A stretch of 64,000 nucleotides of DNA, from assembly GCF_002289575.1 (NCBI RefSeq), contig NZ_NTGA01000016.1, forward strand, positions 1 through 64,000, read 5' to 3'. Below are positions 54,190 through 62,401 of the stretch, piece after piece. This stretch comes from Dietzia natronolimnaea. Lineage in GTDB: Bacteria; Actinomycetota; Actinomycetes; Mycobacteriales; Mycobacteriaceae. Under the pieces are notes generated by a model. The model was given only the letters and a program-made list of their open reading frames with translations. It was not told the origin of the DNA and made no database searches. Position 1 is the first letter of the stretch; each line of letters begins with the position of its first letter. The translations under genes and the position numbers were made by a program.

Positions 54190-54861
54190 GTGCCCCGCTC
54201 CACCTCCCTGTCACCCCGGCCCCGCTCGTCCGCCACCCGAGAGGCCCTGTACCAGGCCGGACTGCGGCGCTTCGCCTCCGACGGGTGGCGCACGGCGCGG
54301 ATCCGCGACATCGTCGGCGACGCCGGCCAGGGCAACGACTCGGCGATCAACTATCACTTCGGCGGTCGCATGGGCCTGCTGGAGGACGTTCTGCTCCGCG
54401 GGGTCCTGCGCATGGAGGACGAACGTCGGGCCGATCTGCAGAGGTGGGCCCAGTCGGCCCAGTCGGCCCCGTCGTCGGCCCAGTCCGCCCCCGACCTGGC
54501 GGAGATCGTCCGGGCGGTGGTGTCACCGTTGGCGGACCTGTTGGACGACGACGAGGGCCGCTGCACCCTCCGGGTGATCGCCCAGGTCGGGGCGCTCGCG
54601 GAGGTCGACCGCACACTCACCGACCGCCCGGTCGCCGGCACCGCGCTGCAGGACCAACTCGAGATGCTGGTATCCGCCGCGACCGCCCGCTGCGGCCGGG
54701 ACCTCGCCGGCCACCGGGTCCGGCAGCTCATCGTGATGCTCACCGCCGAGCTCGCGGCGCGGGCGTGCGATCCCCCGGACGCCGCCCCGCCCCACCGCGA
54801 GTACGTGGCCGATCTCGTGGACTGGCTCGCGGGAGGTCTGGCCCGGCCCGCGCCGCGCTGA
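54190..54861 (+). CDS. TetR-family regulator (3)
   Basis: A 223-residue regulator. The helix-turn-helix reads ATREALYQAGLRRFASDGWRTARIRDIVGDAGQGNDSAINYHFGGRMGLLEDVL. A Ser/Ala/Gln repeat (SAQSAPSSAQSAP) follows at about residue 90, before the effector domain. It starts at GTG 54190. It is divergent from the P450 gene with a palindrome between and probably represses it. A terminator hairpin follows at 54898-54937. Confidence 0.86.
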   Translation: MPRSTSLSPRPRSSATREALYQAGLRRFASDGWRTARIRDIVGDAGQGNDSAINYHFGGRMGLLEDVLLRGVLRMEDERRADLQRWAQSAQSAPSSAQSAPDLAEIVRAVVSPLADLLDDDEGRCTLRVIAQVGALAEVDRTLTDRPVAGTALQDQLEMLVSAATARCGRDLAGHRVRQLIVMLTAELAARACDPPDAAPPHREYVADLVDWLAGGLARPAPR

Positions 54862-54897
54862 CCGGCCCGACCGCCCGGCCCGCGGCATCGAGAAGAG

Positions 54898-54937
54898 CGT
54901 TCCGCACACCTGCCTCTCGGCCGATGTGTGCCGAACG
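54898..54937. terminator. hairpin between TetR (3) and urtE
   Basis: CGTTCCGCACAC (54898-54909) pairs with GTGTGCCGAACG (54926-54937) with one mismatch, between the convergent TetR and urtE genes. It may terminate both. Confidence 0.65.
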
Positions 54938-54963
54938 GTCTTGACGAGAGGGGCCCGCCCGGA

Positions 54964-55665
54964 TCAGATCGCCAGCGCCGAGGCGACCTCGTGGGTGGCG
55001 GTGTCGTCGGAGGCACCCGAGTGGGTGACCCGTCCCGACTCCACCACGTAGTAGACGTCCGAGGCACGCAGCGAGAACCCGACGTGCTGTTCGACCAACA
55101 GCACCGACAGGTCACCGCGGGAGGCCAGATCCACGATGATCCGCTCGATCTCGGCCACGACGTTGGGCTGGATGCCCTCGGTCGGCTCGTCCAGCACCAG
55201 CAGTCGGGGCTCGGTGATGAGCGCCCGGGCGATCGCCAACTGCTGGCGCTGCCCCCCGGAGAGCAGGCCGGCCTTCCGGTCCAGCAATTCCTTCAGGGCC
55301 GGGAACAGGTCCAGGGACTCGTCGATGAGCGCCTTACCCCCCTTGCGGCCATCGGCCACGACCCGCAGGTTCTCGGCCGTGGTGAGCTGGGTGAACGACT
55401 GCTGGCCCTGCGGCACGTAACCGATCCCCATCGCCACGCGGGCGTGGGGCTTGAGTCCGGTGATCTCCCGGCCGTCGAAGGTGATCCGGCCGGCCTTGCA
55501 CGGCAGCAGCCCGACGGCCGCCCGCAGCAGGGTCGTCTTGCCCGCCCCGTTGTGCCCGAGCACAGCGGCCACGCCGCCGGCGGGCACCTCCAGGTCGATC
55601 CCGTGGAGGACCTCGGACCCGCCGTATCCGGCGCGGACGCCCGACATCGTCAGCAGTGCACTCAT
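54964..55665 (-). CDS. urtE: urea ABC transporter ATP-binding protein UrtE
   Basis: A 233-residue ATPase of the LivF type, subunit E of the urea transporter. GHNGAGKTT is Walker A, GYVPQGQQSFTQLTTAENL the Q-loop region typical of UrtE, LSGGQRQQLAIARAL the signature and LLVLDEPTEGIQPN Walker B. ATG 55665 overlaps the urtD stop by 4 bp. It is the last gene of urtABCDE. Confidence 0.93.
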   Translation of the reverse strand: MSALLTMSGVRAGYGGSEVLHGIDLEVPAGGVAAVLGHNGAGKTTLLRAAVGLLPCKAGRITFDGREITGLKPHARVAMGIGYVPQGQQSFTQLTTAENLRVVADGRKGGKALIDESLDLFPALKELLDRKAGLLSGGQRQQLAIARALITEPRLLVLDEPTEGIQPNVVAEIERIIVDLASRGDLSVLLVEQHVGFSLRASDVYYVVESGRVTHSGASDDTATHEVASALAI

Positions 55666-56483
55666 TCGCCTGACTCCTTCTCGAGTTCGGTGCCGGTTTC
55701 CAGTTCCGTGCCCGTGGCGGCCGCGGTGCCCAGGTACACCTGCTGGACCTTGGGGTCGGCCTGGATCTCTGAGACCGTGCCCTCGGCGAGGACCTTCCCG
55801 GCCGCCAGGACGGTCACGGAGGTGGCGAAGTCCCGCATGAAGTCCATGTCGTGTTCCACCACGACCACCGTGCGTTCGGCGGCGATGCGCTGCAGCAGCT
55901 CACCGGTGGCCTTGCGCTCCTCCGCCCCCATACCGGCCACGGGCTCGTCGAGGAGCATCACGTCGGAATCCTGGACGAGCAGCATGCCGATCTCCAGCCA
56001 CTGCTTCTGCCCGTGGGCCAACACCCCGGCTTTTGTGCTGGCCAGGTGCTCGAGGCCGATCGTCTCCAGGGCCTCGGCGACCACCGTCGCGCGTCCCCGG
56101 CGGCGGCGGAGCAGGGTCAGCCATCCCCGACCGGAGCCGGCCGCGATGTCCAGGTTCTGCTCCACGGTGAGGTCCTCGAAGATGCTGGCCGTCTGGAAGG
56201 TCCGGCCGATCCCCATGCGGGCGATCTTGTGCGTCTTCATCCCCAGGACCGGCTGCCCGGTCTTGTCGACCGTCCCCGTCGCCGGGACGAGTCCGGTGAT
56301 CGCGTCGACGACAGTGGTCTTGCCCGCTCCGTTGGGCCCGATGAGGAACTTGAGATCACCCTGGATCAGGGTCAGGTCCACACCGTCGACCGCGCGGAAG
56401 CCGTCGAACGTCACGGTGAGACCGCGGACCTCCAGGTAGGTCCGTCCCGTCCGCGCGCCGGTGGCCACAGCCGTGGGGGTCAT
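55662..56483 (-). CDS. urtD: urea ABC transporter ATP-binding protein UrtD
   Basis: A 273-residue LivG-type ATPase. GPNGAGKTTVVDAITGL is Walker A, GIGRTFQTASIFEDLTVEQNL the Q-loop region, LAHGQKQWLEIGMLL the UrtD-specific signature (AHGQKQWLEI) and MLLDEPVAGM Walker B. The C-terminus ends in a near-repeat (TELETGTELEKESGE). ATG 56483 overlaps the urtC stop by 4 bp. Confidence 0.94.
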   Translation of the reverse strand: MTPTAVATGARTGRTYLEVRGLTVTFDGFRAVDGVDLTLIQGDLKFLIGPNGAGKTTVVDAITGLVPATGTVDKTGQPVLGMKTHKIARMGIGRTFQTASIFEDLTVEQNLDIAAGSGRGWLTLLRRRRGRATVVAEALETIGLEHLASTKAGVLAHGQKQWLEIGMLLVQDSDVMLLDEPVAGMGAEERKATGELLQRIAAERTVVVVEHDMDFMRDFATSVTVLAAGKVLAEGTVSEIQADPKVQQVYLGTAAATGTELETGTELEKESGE

Positions 56484-57691
56484 GAGGTCTCCTCTGTGGT
56501 GGTGGATCCGGTGCCGGCGGGGGTCGCGCGGCCCGACTCGGTGGATGCGCGACGCCGGCGGATGACGAACAGGCTGGCCAGGCCGCCGGGCAGGAAGCCC
56601 ACGACGACGATGAAGAGCACGCCCTGCAGGTAGGTCCACTGCGACGGGTAGGCCTCGGAGAAGGTCGTCTGCGCCCAGGCCACACCGATCGCCCCGAGGA
56701 CCGGGCCGAGCAACGTGGCCCGGCCACCGATCGCGACACCGATGAGGAACGCGATCGACGGGGCGATGCCGATCGCCGAGGGCGAGATGATCCCGACGAT
56801 CGGGACGAACAGCGCACCGGCGATCCCGGCCGCGAAGGCGGCGACCGCGTAGGCCAGGGATTTGACCAGGGCGGGGTCGTAGCCCAGGAACCTGACCCGC
56901 TCCTCCTGGTCGCGGACGGCGACGAGCAGCTCACCGAAGCGCGACTGCATGAACTGCCGGACCAGCAACACCACCCCGATGAGCGCGCCACCGGTGATGA
57001 AGTACAACATCTGACGGTTCGCCGGGTCCGACAGGGCGAAGCCGAAGAAGCCGGTGAACCGGTTGAGGCCGTTGGAGCCGCCGAGCTCGGGGCGGCTGAC
57101 CAGGAAGATCGCGGCGGCTGCCGCGAGTGCCTGGGACAGGATCGCGAAGTAGGCGCCCTTGACCTTGCGGTTGAACACCAGGTATCCGAACCCGAAGGCC
57201 AGCAGGGGCGGCAGGAGCAGGATCACCGCGAGGGCGAACACCGGCGAGGCGAACGGCTCCCAGTACCCGGGCAGCGACCGCATCCCGGCGATCTGCATGA
57301 AGTCCGGCAGGGCGTCGGGCCCACCGCGATCGCGGGCGTCGGCGAGCTTGAGGTACATCGCCATGGCGTACGCGCCGACGCCGAAGTAGACGCCCTGGCC
57401 CAGGGTGAGCATCCCGCCCCGCCCCCACGCCAGCCCGATGCCGCTGGCGACGATGCCGAAGCAGAAGAACTTGGCCAACAGGTTGAGTCGGAACTCGCTG
57501 AGCAAAAGTGGGGCGACGCCGAAGATGAGGATCGCGGCGACGGCGAGCGCCGCCCAGAACACCCAGCGGGGACGTTCTCCCTCGGTGGTCAGCGCACCGG
57601 GCAGAGGTAGACGAGGCGGACGGAACCGACGTCCCGAGGGGGGTTCGGCCGGGTCCGGGGTGGTGGTGCCGAGGGTGGCGGTGTCGGTCAT
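56480..57691 (-). CDS. urtC: urea ABC transporter permease UrtC
   Basis: A 403-residue LivM-type inner membrane permease with about ten helices. Characteristic segments are LAWGRGGMLTLGQGVYFGVGAYAMAMYLKL, GAYFAILSQALAAAAAIFLVS and the C-terminal QTTFSEAYPSQWTYLQGVLFIVVVGFLPGGL, all typical of UrtC. ATG 57691 overlaps the urtB stop by 4 bp. It forms the translocation pore with UrtB. Confidence 0.94.
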   Translation of the reverse strand: MTDTATLGTTTPDPAEPPSGRRFRPPRLPLPGALTTEGERPRWVFWAALAVAAILIFGVAPLLLSEFRLNLLAKFFCFGIVASGIGLAWGRGGMLTLGQGVYFGVGAYAMAMYLKLADARDRGGPDALPDFMQIAGMRSLPGYWEPFASPVFALAVILLLPPLLAFGFGYLVFNRKVKGAYFAILSQALAAAAAIFLVSRPELGGSNGLNRFTGFFGFALSDPANRQMLYFITGGALIGVVLLVRQFMQSRFGELLVAVRDQEERVRFLGYDPALVKSLAYAVAAFAAGIAGALFVPIVGIISPSAIGIAPSIAFLIGVAIGGRATLLGPVLGAIGVAWAQTTFSEAYPSQWTYLQGVLFIVVVGFLPGGLASLFVIRRRRASTESGRATPAGTGSTTTEETS

Positions 57692-58572
57692 GCCAGGCTC
57701 CTGGTCTTGACGGCGAACAGCCCCTGCGGGCGGATCTGGAGGAAGACGATGATCGTCACAAAGACGAGCACCTTCGCCACGGACGCGGTCGTGGAGTATT
57801 CGAAGAACGAGTTGAGGATCCCCAGGGCGAAGGCGGCGATGACCGCGCCCCGCAGCTGACCGAGGCCCCCGACCACCACCACGAGGAAGGCGTCGATGAG
57901 GTACGACTGCCCGATGGTGGGGCTCGTCGACCCGATCAGCGTCAACGCCACGCCCGCCACGCCGGCCAGTCCGGAACCGATGAAGAAGGTGGTCAGGTCG
58001 CTGCGCCGGGAGTTGATGCCGGAGCTCTCGGCGAGATCACGGTTCAGCGTGACCGCCCGGATGCGCCGCCCCATCGGGGTGAACCGCATGGCCGCCATCA
58101 GCGCGGCGACACACGCGATGGCCAGCAGGAAGATGAAGACGCGGGTGTACGGGACGGATGCGCCGAACAGCACCAGGTTGCCGCGCAGGAACGCGGGCAC
58201 CTCGACGTTGACGGCGGGGGCGCCCCAGATGTCGCGCGCGACCTGCTGGAGGACCAGCCCGACGCCGAAGGTCACGAGCAGCGTGTCGAGCGGACGGGCG
58301 TACAGCCGTCTGATGAGCAGCACCTCGAGGATCACCCCGAGGATCCCGCCCACCACGAACCCCGCGGCGAGGGAGATCGCCAGCCCCGCCCCGGAGGCGG
58401 CGACGAACTGCTGGATGACGTAGGCCGTGTAACACCCGGCCATGATGAACTCGCCGTGCGCCATGTTGATGACGCCCATCTGCCCGAAGGTCAGGGACAG
58501 TCCGAGCGCGGCGAGCAGAAGGATCGAACCGATGCTCAATCCTGTCGCGAGTTGACCGATGATGACGTCCAC
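57688..58572 (-). CDS. urtB: urea ABC transporter permease UrtB
   Basis: A 294-residue LivH-type permease with about eight helices. GLSLTFGQMGVINMAHGEFIMAGCYTAYV is the family signature, followed by RRLYARPLDTLLVTFGVGLVLQQ and LGQLRGAVIAAFALGILNSFFEY. GTG 58572 has AAAGGAG five bases upstream; an ATG at 58593 is not supported by a ribosome site. It follows urtA after a strong hairpin at 58597-58637. Confidence 0.93.
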   Translation of the reverse strand: MDVIIGQLATGLSIGSILLLAALGLSLTFGQMGVINMAHGEFIMAGCYTAYVIQQFVAASGAGLAISLAAGFVVGGILGVILEVLLIRRLYARPLDTLLVTFGVGLVLQQVARDIWGAPAVNVEVPAFLRGNLVLFGASVPYTRVFIFLLAIACVAALMAAMRFTPMGRRIRAVTLNRDLAESSGINSRRSDLTTFFIGSGLAGVAGVALTLIGSTSPTIGQSYLIDAFLVVVVGGLGQLRGAVIAAFALGILNSFFEYSTTASVAKVLVFVTIIVFLQIRPQGLFAVKTRSLA

Positions 58573-58596
58573 ACCGGCTCCTTTCTCCTGCATTCA

Positions 58597-58637
58597 CCCC
58601 CCGCGGCGGCCCCGTTCGCCGGGGCCGCCGCGGGGGG
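58597..58637 (-). terminator. 17-bp perfect hairpin between urtA and urtB
   Basis: The arms 58597-58613 and 58621-58637 are exact inverse complements (17 bp, GC-only) around a 7-base loop. It lies 19 bp past the urtA stop and 24 bp before the urtB start. This suits partial termination or mRNA 3'-end protection that gives more substrate-binding protein than permease, as is common for ABC importers. Confidence 0.85.
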
Positions 58638-58656
58638 TAGTGGGCTTGTGACCAGG

Positions 58657-59910
58657 TCAGTTACCGGACAGGTCTCCGGCCCAGTCGTAGCCCTCGAGGA
58701 AGGGGTCCGGTTCGATGGGCTCGCCCGAACTCCACACCTCGTAGATCAGACCGTCGGGGCGGATCTCCCCGACGAGCGCCGTCTTGGAGATGTGGTTGTT
58801 GTCCCCGTTGATCGTCACGGTGCCCTCCGGGGCGTCGAAGCTGACCCCGCCGGCGTTCTCCTGGATCTCGGCGACGTCGAAGCTGCCCGCCTTCTCGACG
58901 GTGTTCTTCCACAAGAACAGCGAGGTGTATGCGGCCTCCATCGGGTCAGAGGTGACCCTGTCGTCGCCGTACTTGGCCTTGAACGCCTCGACGAACGAGG
59001 TGTTCTCCGGGCTGTCGATGGTCTGGTAGTAGTTCCACGACGTGAGCTGGCCTTCGATGTTGGCCGCGCCGATGCCCTGCACCTCCTCCTCCGCGATCGA
59101 CACGCTGATCACCGGGGTGTTCTCGGCGGTGAGGCCGGCGTTGGTGTACTCGCGGAAGAACGCGACGTTGGAGTCGCCGTTGAGGGTGTTGAAGACCGCG
59201 TCCGGATCGGCGGTGCGCACCTTGTTGACGATGGTGGAGAAGTCGGTGGACCCGAGCGGCGTGTAGTCCTCGCCGAGGATCTCGACGTCGTTCGCCTCCG
59301 CCCACGCCTTGATGACGCGGTTGGCGGTCTGCGGGAAGACGTAGTCCGAGCCGACGAGGTACATCGACTCCACGCCCTGCTCCTTGAGGTACTCGAGGCC
59401 GGGGACGATCTGCTGGTTGGTCGTGGCGCCCGTGTAGAAGATGTTCGGGGACGACTCCAGGCCCTCGTACTGGACGGGGTAGTACAGCAGCGCGTTGGCG
59501 TCCTCGACGACCGGCAGCATGGCCTTGCGGGAGGACGACGTCCACCCTCCGAAGATCGCGGCCACGCAGTCGCTGGTGATGAGCTTCTGTGCCTTCTCCG
59601 CGAACACGGCCGGGTCGGACGCGCCGTCCTCGACGACCGTCTCGATCTGCTTGCCCATCACGCCGCCGTCGGCGTTGATCTGCTCCACGGCGAGCGCGAC
59701 CGAGTCGCGCACCGTCCTCTCGGAGATCGCCATGGTGCCCGAGAGCGAGTGCAGCGACCCGATCTTGATGGTGTCACCGGAGGTGTCCACACATGATTCG
59801 GCGGAGGCTGCGGCGGTGTCCGAGGTCCGGTTACCGCAGGCGGTGAGAGCACCGGCCCCGAGGACCACCAGTGCGGCGGCGGCGACGGTGCGTCTGGAGA
59901 TGGGATTCAC
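58657..59910 (-). CDS. urtA: urea ABC transporter substrate-binding protein UrtA
   Basis: A 417-residue lipoprotein. The signal sequence ends in the lipobox LTAC (Cys25). The mature protein has the UrtA/LivJ pattern ([83 protein letters not shown]). The start is GTG 59910, with AAGGA upstream. A GlnR-like site lies 111-126 bp upstream. It is encoded after ureD and before urtBCDE. Confidence 0.94.
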   Translation of the reverse strand: MNPISRRTVAAAALVVLGAGALTACGNRTSDTAAASAESCVDTSGDTIKIGSLHSLSGTMAISERTVRDSVALAVEQINADGGVMGKQIETVVEDGASDPAVFAEKAQKLITSDCVAAIFGGWTSSSRKAMLPVVEDANALLYYPVQYEGLESSPNIFYTGATTNQQIVPGLEYLKEQGVESMYLVGSDYVFPQTANRVIKAWAEANDVEILGEDYTPLGSTDFSTIVNKVRTADPDAVFNTLNGDSNVAFFREYTNAGLTAENTPVISVSIAEEEVQGIGAANIEGQLTSWNYYQTIDSPENTSFVEAFKAKYGDDRVTSDPMEAAYTSLFLWKNTVEKAGSFDVAEIQENAGGVSFDAPEGTVTINGDNNHISKTALVGEIRPDGLIYEVWSSGEPIEPDPFLEGYDWAGDLSGN

Positions 59911-60020
59911 GCGGGTTCATCCTTGCCGTGGGCGGGCGGTCGATGGCCCCCGCTTCTCGGGGATCGACGCTCGATGAAGCCAAAGTTATGAGTTTCATGT
60001 GAGCCGCACGGTTCCGCCGT

Positions 60021-60036
60021 GTTTCGTGCGTGTTGC
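60021..60036 (-). promoter_or_regulatory. GlnR-like site upstream of urtA
   Basis: Read on the minus strand, GCAAC-N6-GAAAC fits the actinobacterial GlnR consensus gTnAC-n6-GaAAC at nine of its ten defined bases or so (the T is C). It lies 111-126 bp before the urtA start, in the 157-bp gap after ureD. Nitrogen control of urea uptake is expected; the site itself is a pattern match only. Confidence 0.4.
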
Positions 60037-60067
60037 CTGCGTCCACCTTCAGTGAACCCTGCGTTTC

Positions 60068-61015
60068 TCAGCCCTTGCGCAGATCGGGCGCCGACGCCCC
60101 CAGCACGTGCCCGCGCGCGGCGGACCACATCGCACGCACTGCGGCCTCCACCGCCTCCGGGCTGCCGCCCACCACCCGGGACCACGCCCCGCACCCCTCG
60201 GGCAGGGTGCTCACACCACACACGCCGGCGGAGGGGTCGACACCCGCCCTCATCGAGTCCGCCAGGTCCGTCGCCGGCCCCGGCGCCAGGACGAACAGGG
60301 TGCCGATGGCATCGGACCCGCCGGTGACCAGGTCGTCGTCGAACCCACCGGACCCCCCGGCGATCCTGGTGGCATCCACCACCACCGGAGTGCCGTCGGG
60401 CCGGGCGAGTTCCACCCGCGAGACCAGCGCGTCCACCGCCCACCGCTCACCGCGGGCCACCCGGCCGGCGGTGAGGACGTCGGAGACCATCAGCACCGCG
60501 TCCTCGGGGACCGTCGCCCGCAGGCTCTGCTGGAACCGGCTCCCGGCATACGGGATGAGGGGGTCGGGAACCCACTCGCACACCGCCCCCGCGCCCAGCG
60601 TCAGCGTGACGTTCTGGGTGGCGTACCCCGCGTCCATGCGGTGGATCCGGGTGGCGGCCTGGGTCGTGATCACCGCATGGGACCGGTCGGCCAGCCGGAC
60701 GTCGATGTCCAGCCTGTCGCCGCCGACCACTCCACCGCCGGTGGACATGAGATAGGTGACCGGCACGTGGGGCAGGCCCGGATCGACGTACAGCGGGCGC
60801 ATCACCTGTAGAGGGGACTTCTGGTAGCGGTCGGCCAGGACGGTTCGCCCGTCGTCGGCGACCCGGTAGTCCAGGTCCAGGACGCCGACCTTGCCCGGCG
60901 ATCCCACGGGCAGCGACCCGGCCGCGTTTACCGGGCCGGCCGCCACGGCCGGCGAGACGTGACCGGGGTCGGCCGCGCGTGCCAGCCGGTCGGCCCGGGA
61001 AACCGGCCCGGTCAC
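60068..61015 (-). CDS. ureD: urease accessory protein UreD
   Basis: A 315-residue accessory protein that binds urease apoprotein and scaffolds nickel delivery with UreF and UreG. The pattern GVLDLDYRVADDGRTVLADRYQKSPLQVMRPLY, STGGGVVGGDRLDIDVRL, TTQAATRIHRMDAGYATQNVTLTLG and EWVPDPLIPYAGSRFQQS is typical of UreD/UreH. GTG 61015 overlaps the ureG stop by 4 bp. It is the last of the urease genes before urtA. Confidence 0.92.
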   Translation of the reverse strand: MTGPVSRADRLARAADPGHVSPAVAAGPVNAAGSLPVGSPGKVGVLDLDYRVADDGRTVLADRYQKSPLQVMRPLYVDPGLPHVPVTYLMSTGGGVVGGDRLDIDVRLADRSHAVITTQAATRIHRMDAGYATQNVTLTLGAGAVCEWVPDPLIPYAGSRFQQSLRATVPEDAVLMVSDVLTAGRVARGERWAVDALVSRVELARPDGTPVVVDATRIAGGSGGFDDDLVTGGSDAIGTLFVLAPGPATDLADSMRAGVDPSAGVCGVSTLPEGCGAWSRVVGGSPEAVEAAVRAMWSAARGHVLGASAPDLRKG

Positions 61016-61647
61016 GCGCTCGGCAGCAGGTCCGCGCGACGCGACTCGAAGTAATCCAACACCTCGTCGACCCCGGTGCCGCTGAGGCAGTCGGTCAGCA
61101 CGACGGGCTTGCCCGAGCGCACGCGGTCGGCGTCGGAGCTCATCACCCCCAGGTCGCAGCGCACGTACTGGGCGATGTCGATCTTGTTGATCACCAGCAG
61201 GTCGCACTCCGTGATGCCGGGGCCCCGCTTGCGTGGCATCTTCTCGCCCTCGGCGGTGTCCAGTACGAAGAGGAACAGGTCCACCAGCGCGGGTGAGAAC
61301 GTCAGCGTGAGGTTGTCCCCGCCGGATTCGAAGATCAGGGTGTCGACGTCCGGGTGCTCCTCGAGCATCTCGGCGCCCACGGCCAGGTTCATGGTGGGGT
61401 CGTCGCGGACCGCGGTGTGGGGGCACGAGCCGGTCTCCACGCCCACGACCTTGGCGGGGTCCAGGACGCCCGCCAGCGTGCGGCGGACGTGCTCGGCGTC
61501 CTCCTGGGTGTAGATGTCGTTGGTGATCACCGCGGGCTCCCGACCGCGCTCGATGAGCAACGGCACCAGCGCCTCGATCAACGCGGTCTTGCCCGAGCCC
61601 ACGGGCCCGCCGATCCCGATGCGCAGCACGCCTCGTCCCTCGGTCAT
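61012..61647 (-). CDS. ureG: urease accessory GTPase UreG
   Basis: A 211-residue SIMIBI-class GTPase that energises nickel insertion. GIGGPVGSGKTALIEAL is the P-loop, TNDIYTQEDAE follows, and GVETGSCPHTAVRDD holds the conserved Cys-Pro-His nickel site. ESGGDNLTLTF and NKIDIAQYV (G4) are present. ATG 61647; it follows ureF after 37 bp. Confidence 0.95.
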   Translation of the reverse strand: MTEGRGVLRIGIGGPVGSGKTALIEALVPLLIERGREPAVITNDIYTQEDAEHVRRTLAGVLDPAKVVGVETGSCPHTAVRDDPTMNLAVGAEMLEEHPDVDTLIFESGGDNLTLTFSPALVDLFLFVLDTAEGEKMPRKRGPGITECDLLVINKIDIAQYVRCDLGVMSSDADRVRSGKPVVLTDCLSGTGVDEVLDYFESRRADLLPSA

Positions 61648-61684
61648 GTGCGTTCCCTTCCGTTGTGGCGTGTCCGTCGTGTCC

Positions 61685-62401
61685 TCAGCTGGCGAAGAGC
61701 CGAGCGTCGGAGTTCTCGTGGTGACAACTGGCCAGGTCCAGTATCGGCGCGAACCCGCCCAGATCCTCCAGCACGGTGCCGACGGCGGCGTCGGCGACCT
61801 CCTCGATCACGGGCGCCGCCCCGCGGACCAGCGCCTGGGCACTGCGGTGGTCGGCCAGCCGCAGTCGCAGTGCGGCGCCGGCCAGGCTGATCACCACGGC
61901 GGTCAGATCCGCCGCCACGGCGTCGCGCTGGTCCAGTCCCCCACGCGCGTACACCACACCCATCACCACGGACTGGGACCCGGGCGACCGGCGGGCTCGG
62001 ACGTGGCCGTTCCAGGCGCTGACCACCGGGTCGTCGAGCAACTCGGCCGCCAGATCCAGCACCTGCTTGCCCGTCCGGGTGGCGCCGTCGCGCAGTTCCC
62101 GCGTCAGCCGGGTGGCGTGCAGGCGTCGGTCGATGCGGGTCAGCGCCTCCATCGGCGCCTCTGCGTCCCGGTTTCCGTGCTCGCGGGTGGCCGCCCACGC
62201 GAGTGCCAGCGCGACGGAGTCCGCGGGACCGATGGCGTGGCGCAGCATCGAGTGCAGCACCTGCGGCAGGCGCCGGGCGTCGACCTCACCCCGCTGGGCC
62301 AGCCCCTCGAGCCCGTGGGACAGGGTGTACATCCCCGAGGGGAACGACGAGTCGGTGAACTGCAGCGCGAGCAGCAGCCGCGACAGGTCGGAGCCGCTCA
62401 T
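61685..62401 (-). CDS. ureF: urease accessory protein UreF
   Basis: A 238-residue helical accessory protein that bridges UreD and Ure[32 protein letters not shown] is the family signature near the N-terminus, with [10 protein letters not shown] and [14 protein letters not shown] later. ATG 62401 overlaps the ureC stop by 4 bp (ATGA). Confidence 0.92.
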   Translation of the reverse strand: MSGSDLSRLLLALQFTDSSFPSGMYTLSHGLEGLAQRGEVDARRLPQVLHSMLRHAIGPADSVALALAWAATREHGNRDAEAPMEALTRIDRRLHATRLTRELRDGATRTGKQVLDLAAELLDDPVVSAWNGHVRARRSPGSQSVVMGVVYARGGLDQRDAVAADLTAVVISLAGAALRLRLADHRSAQALVRGAAPVIEEVADAAVGTVLEDLGGFAPILDLASCHHENSDARLFAS

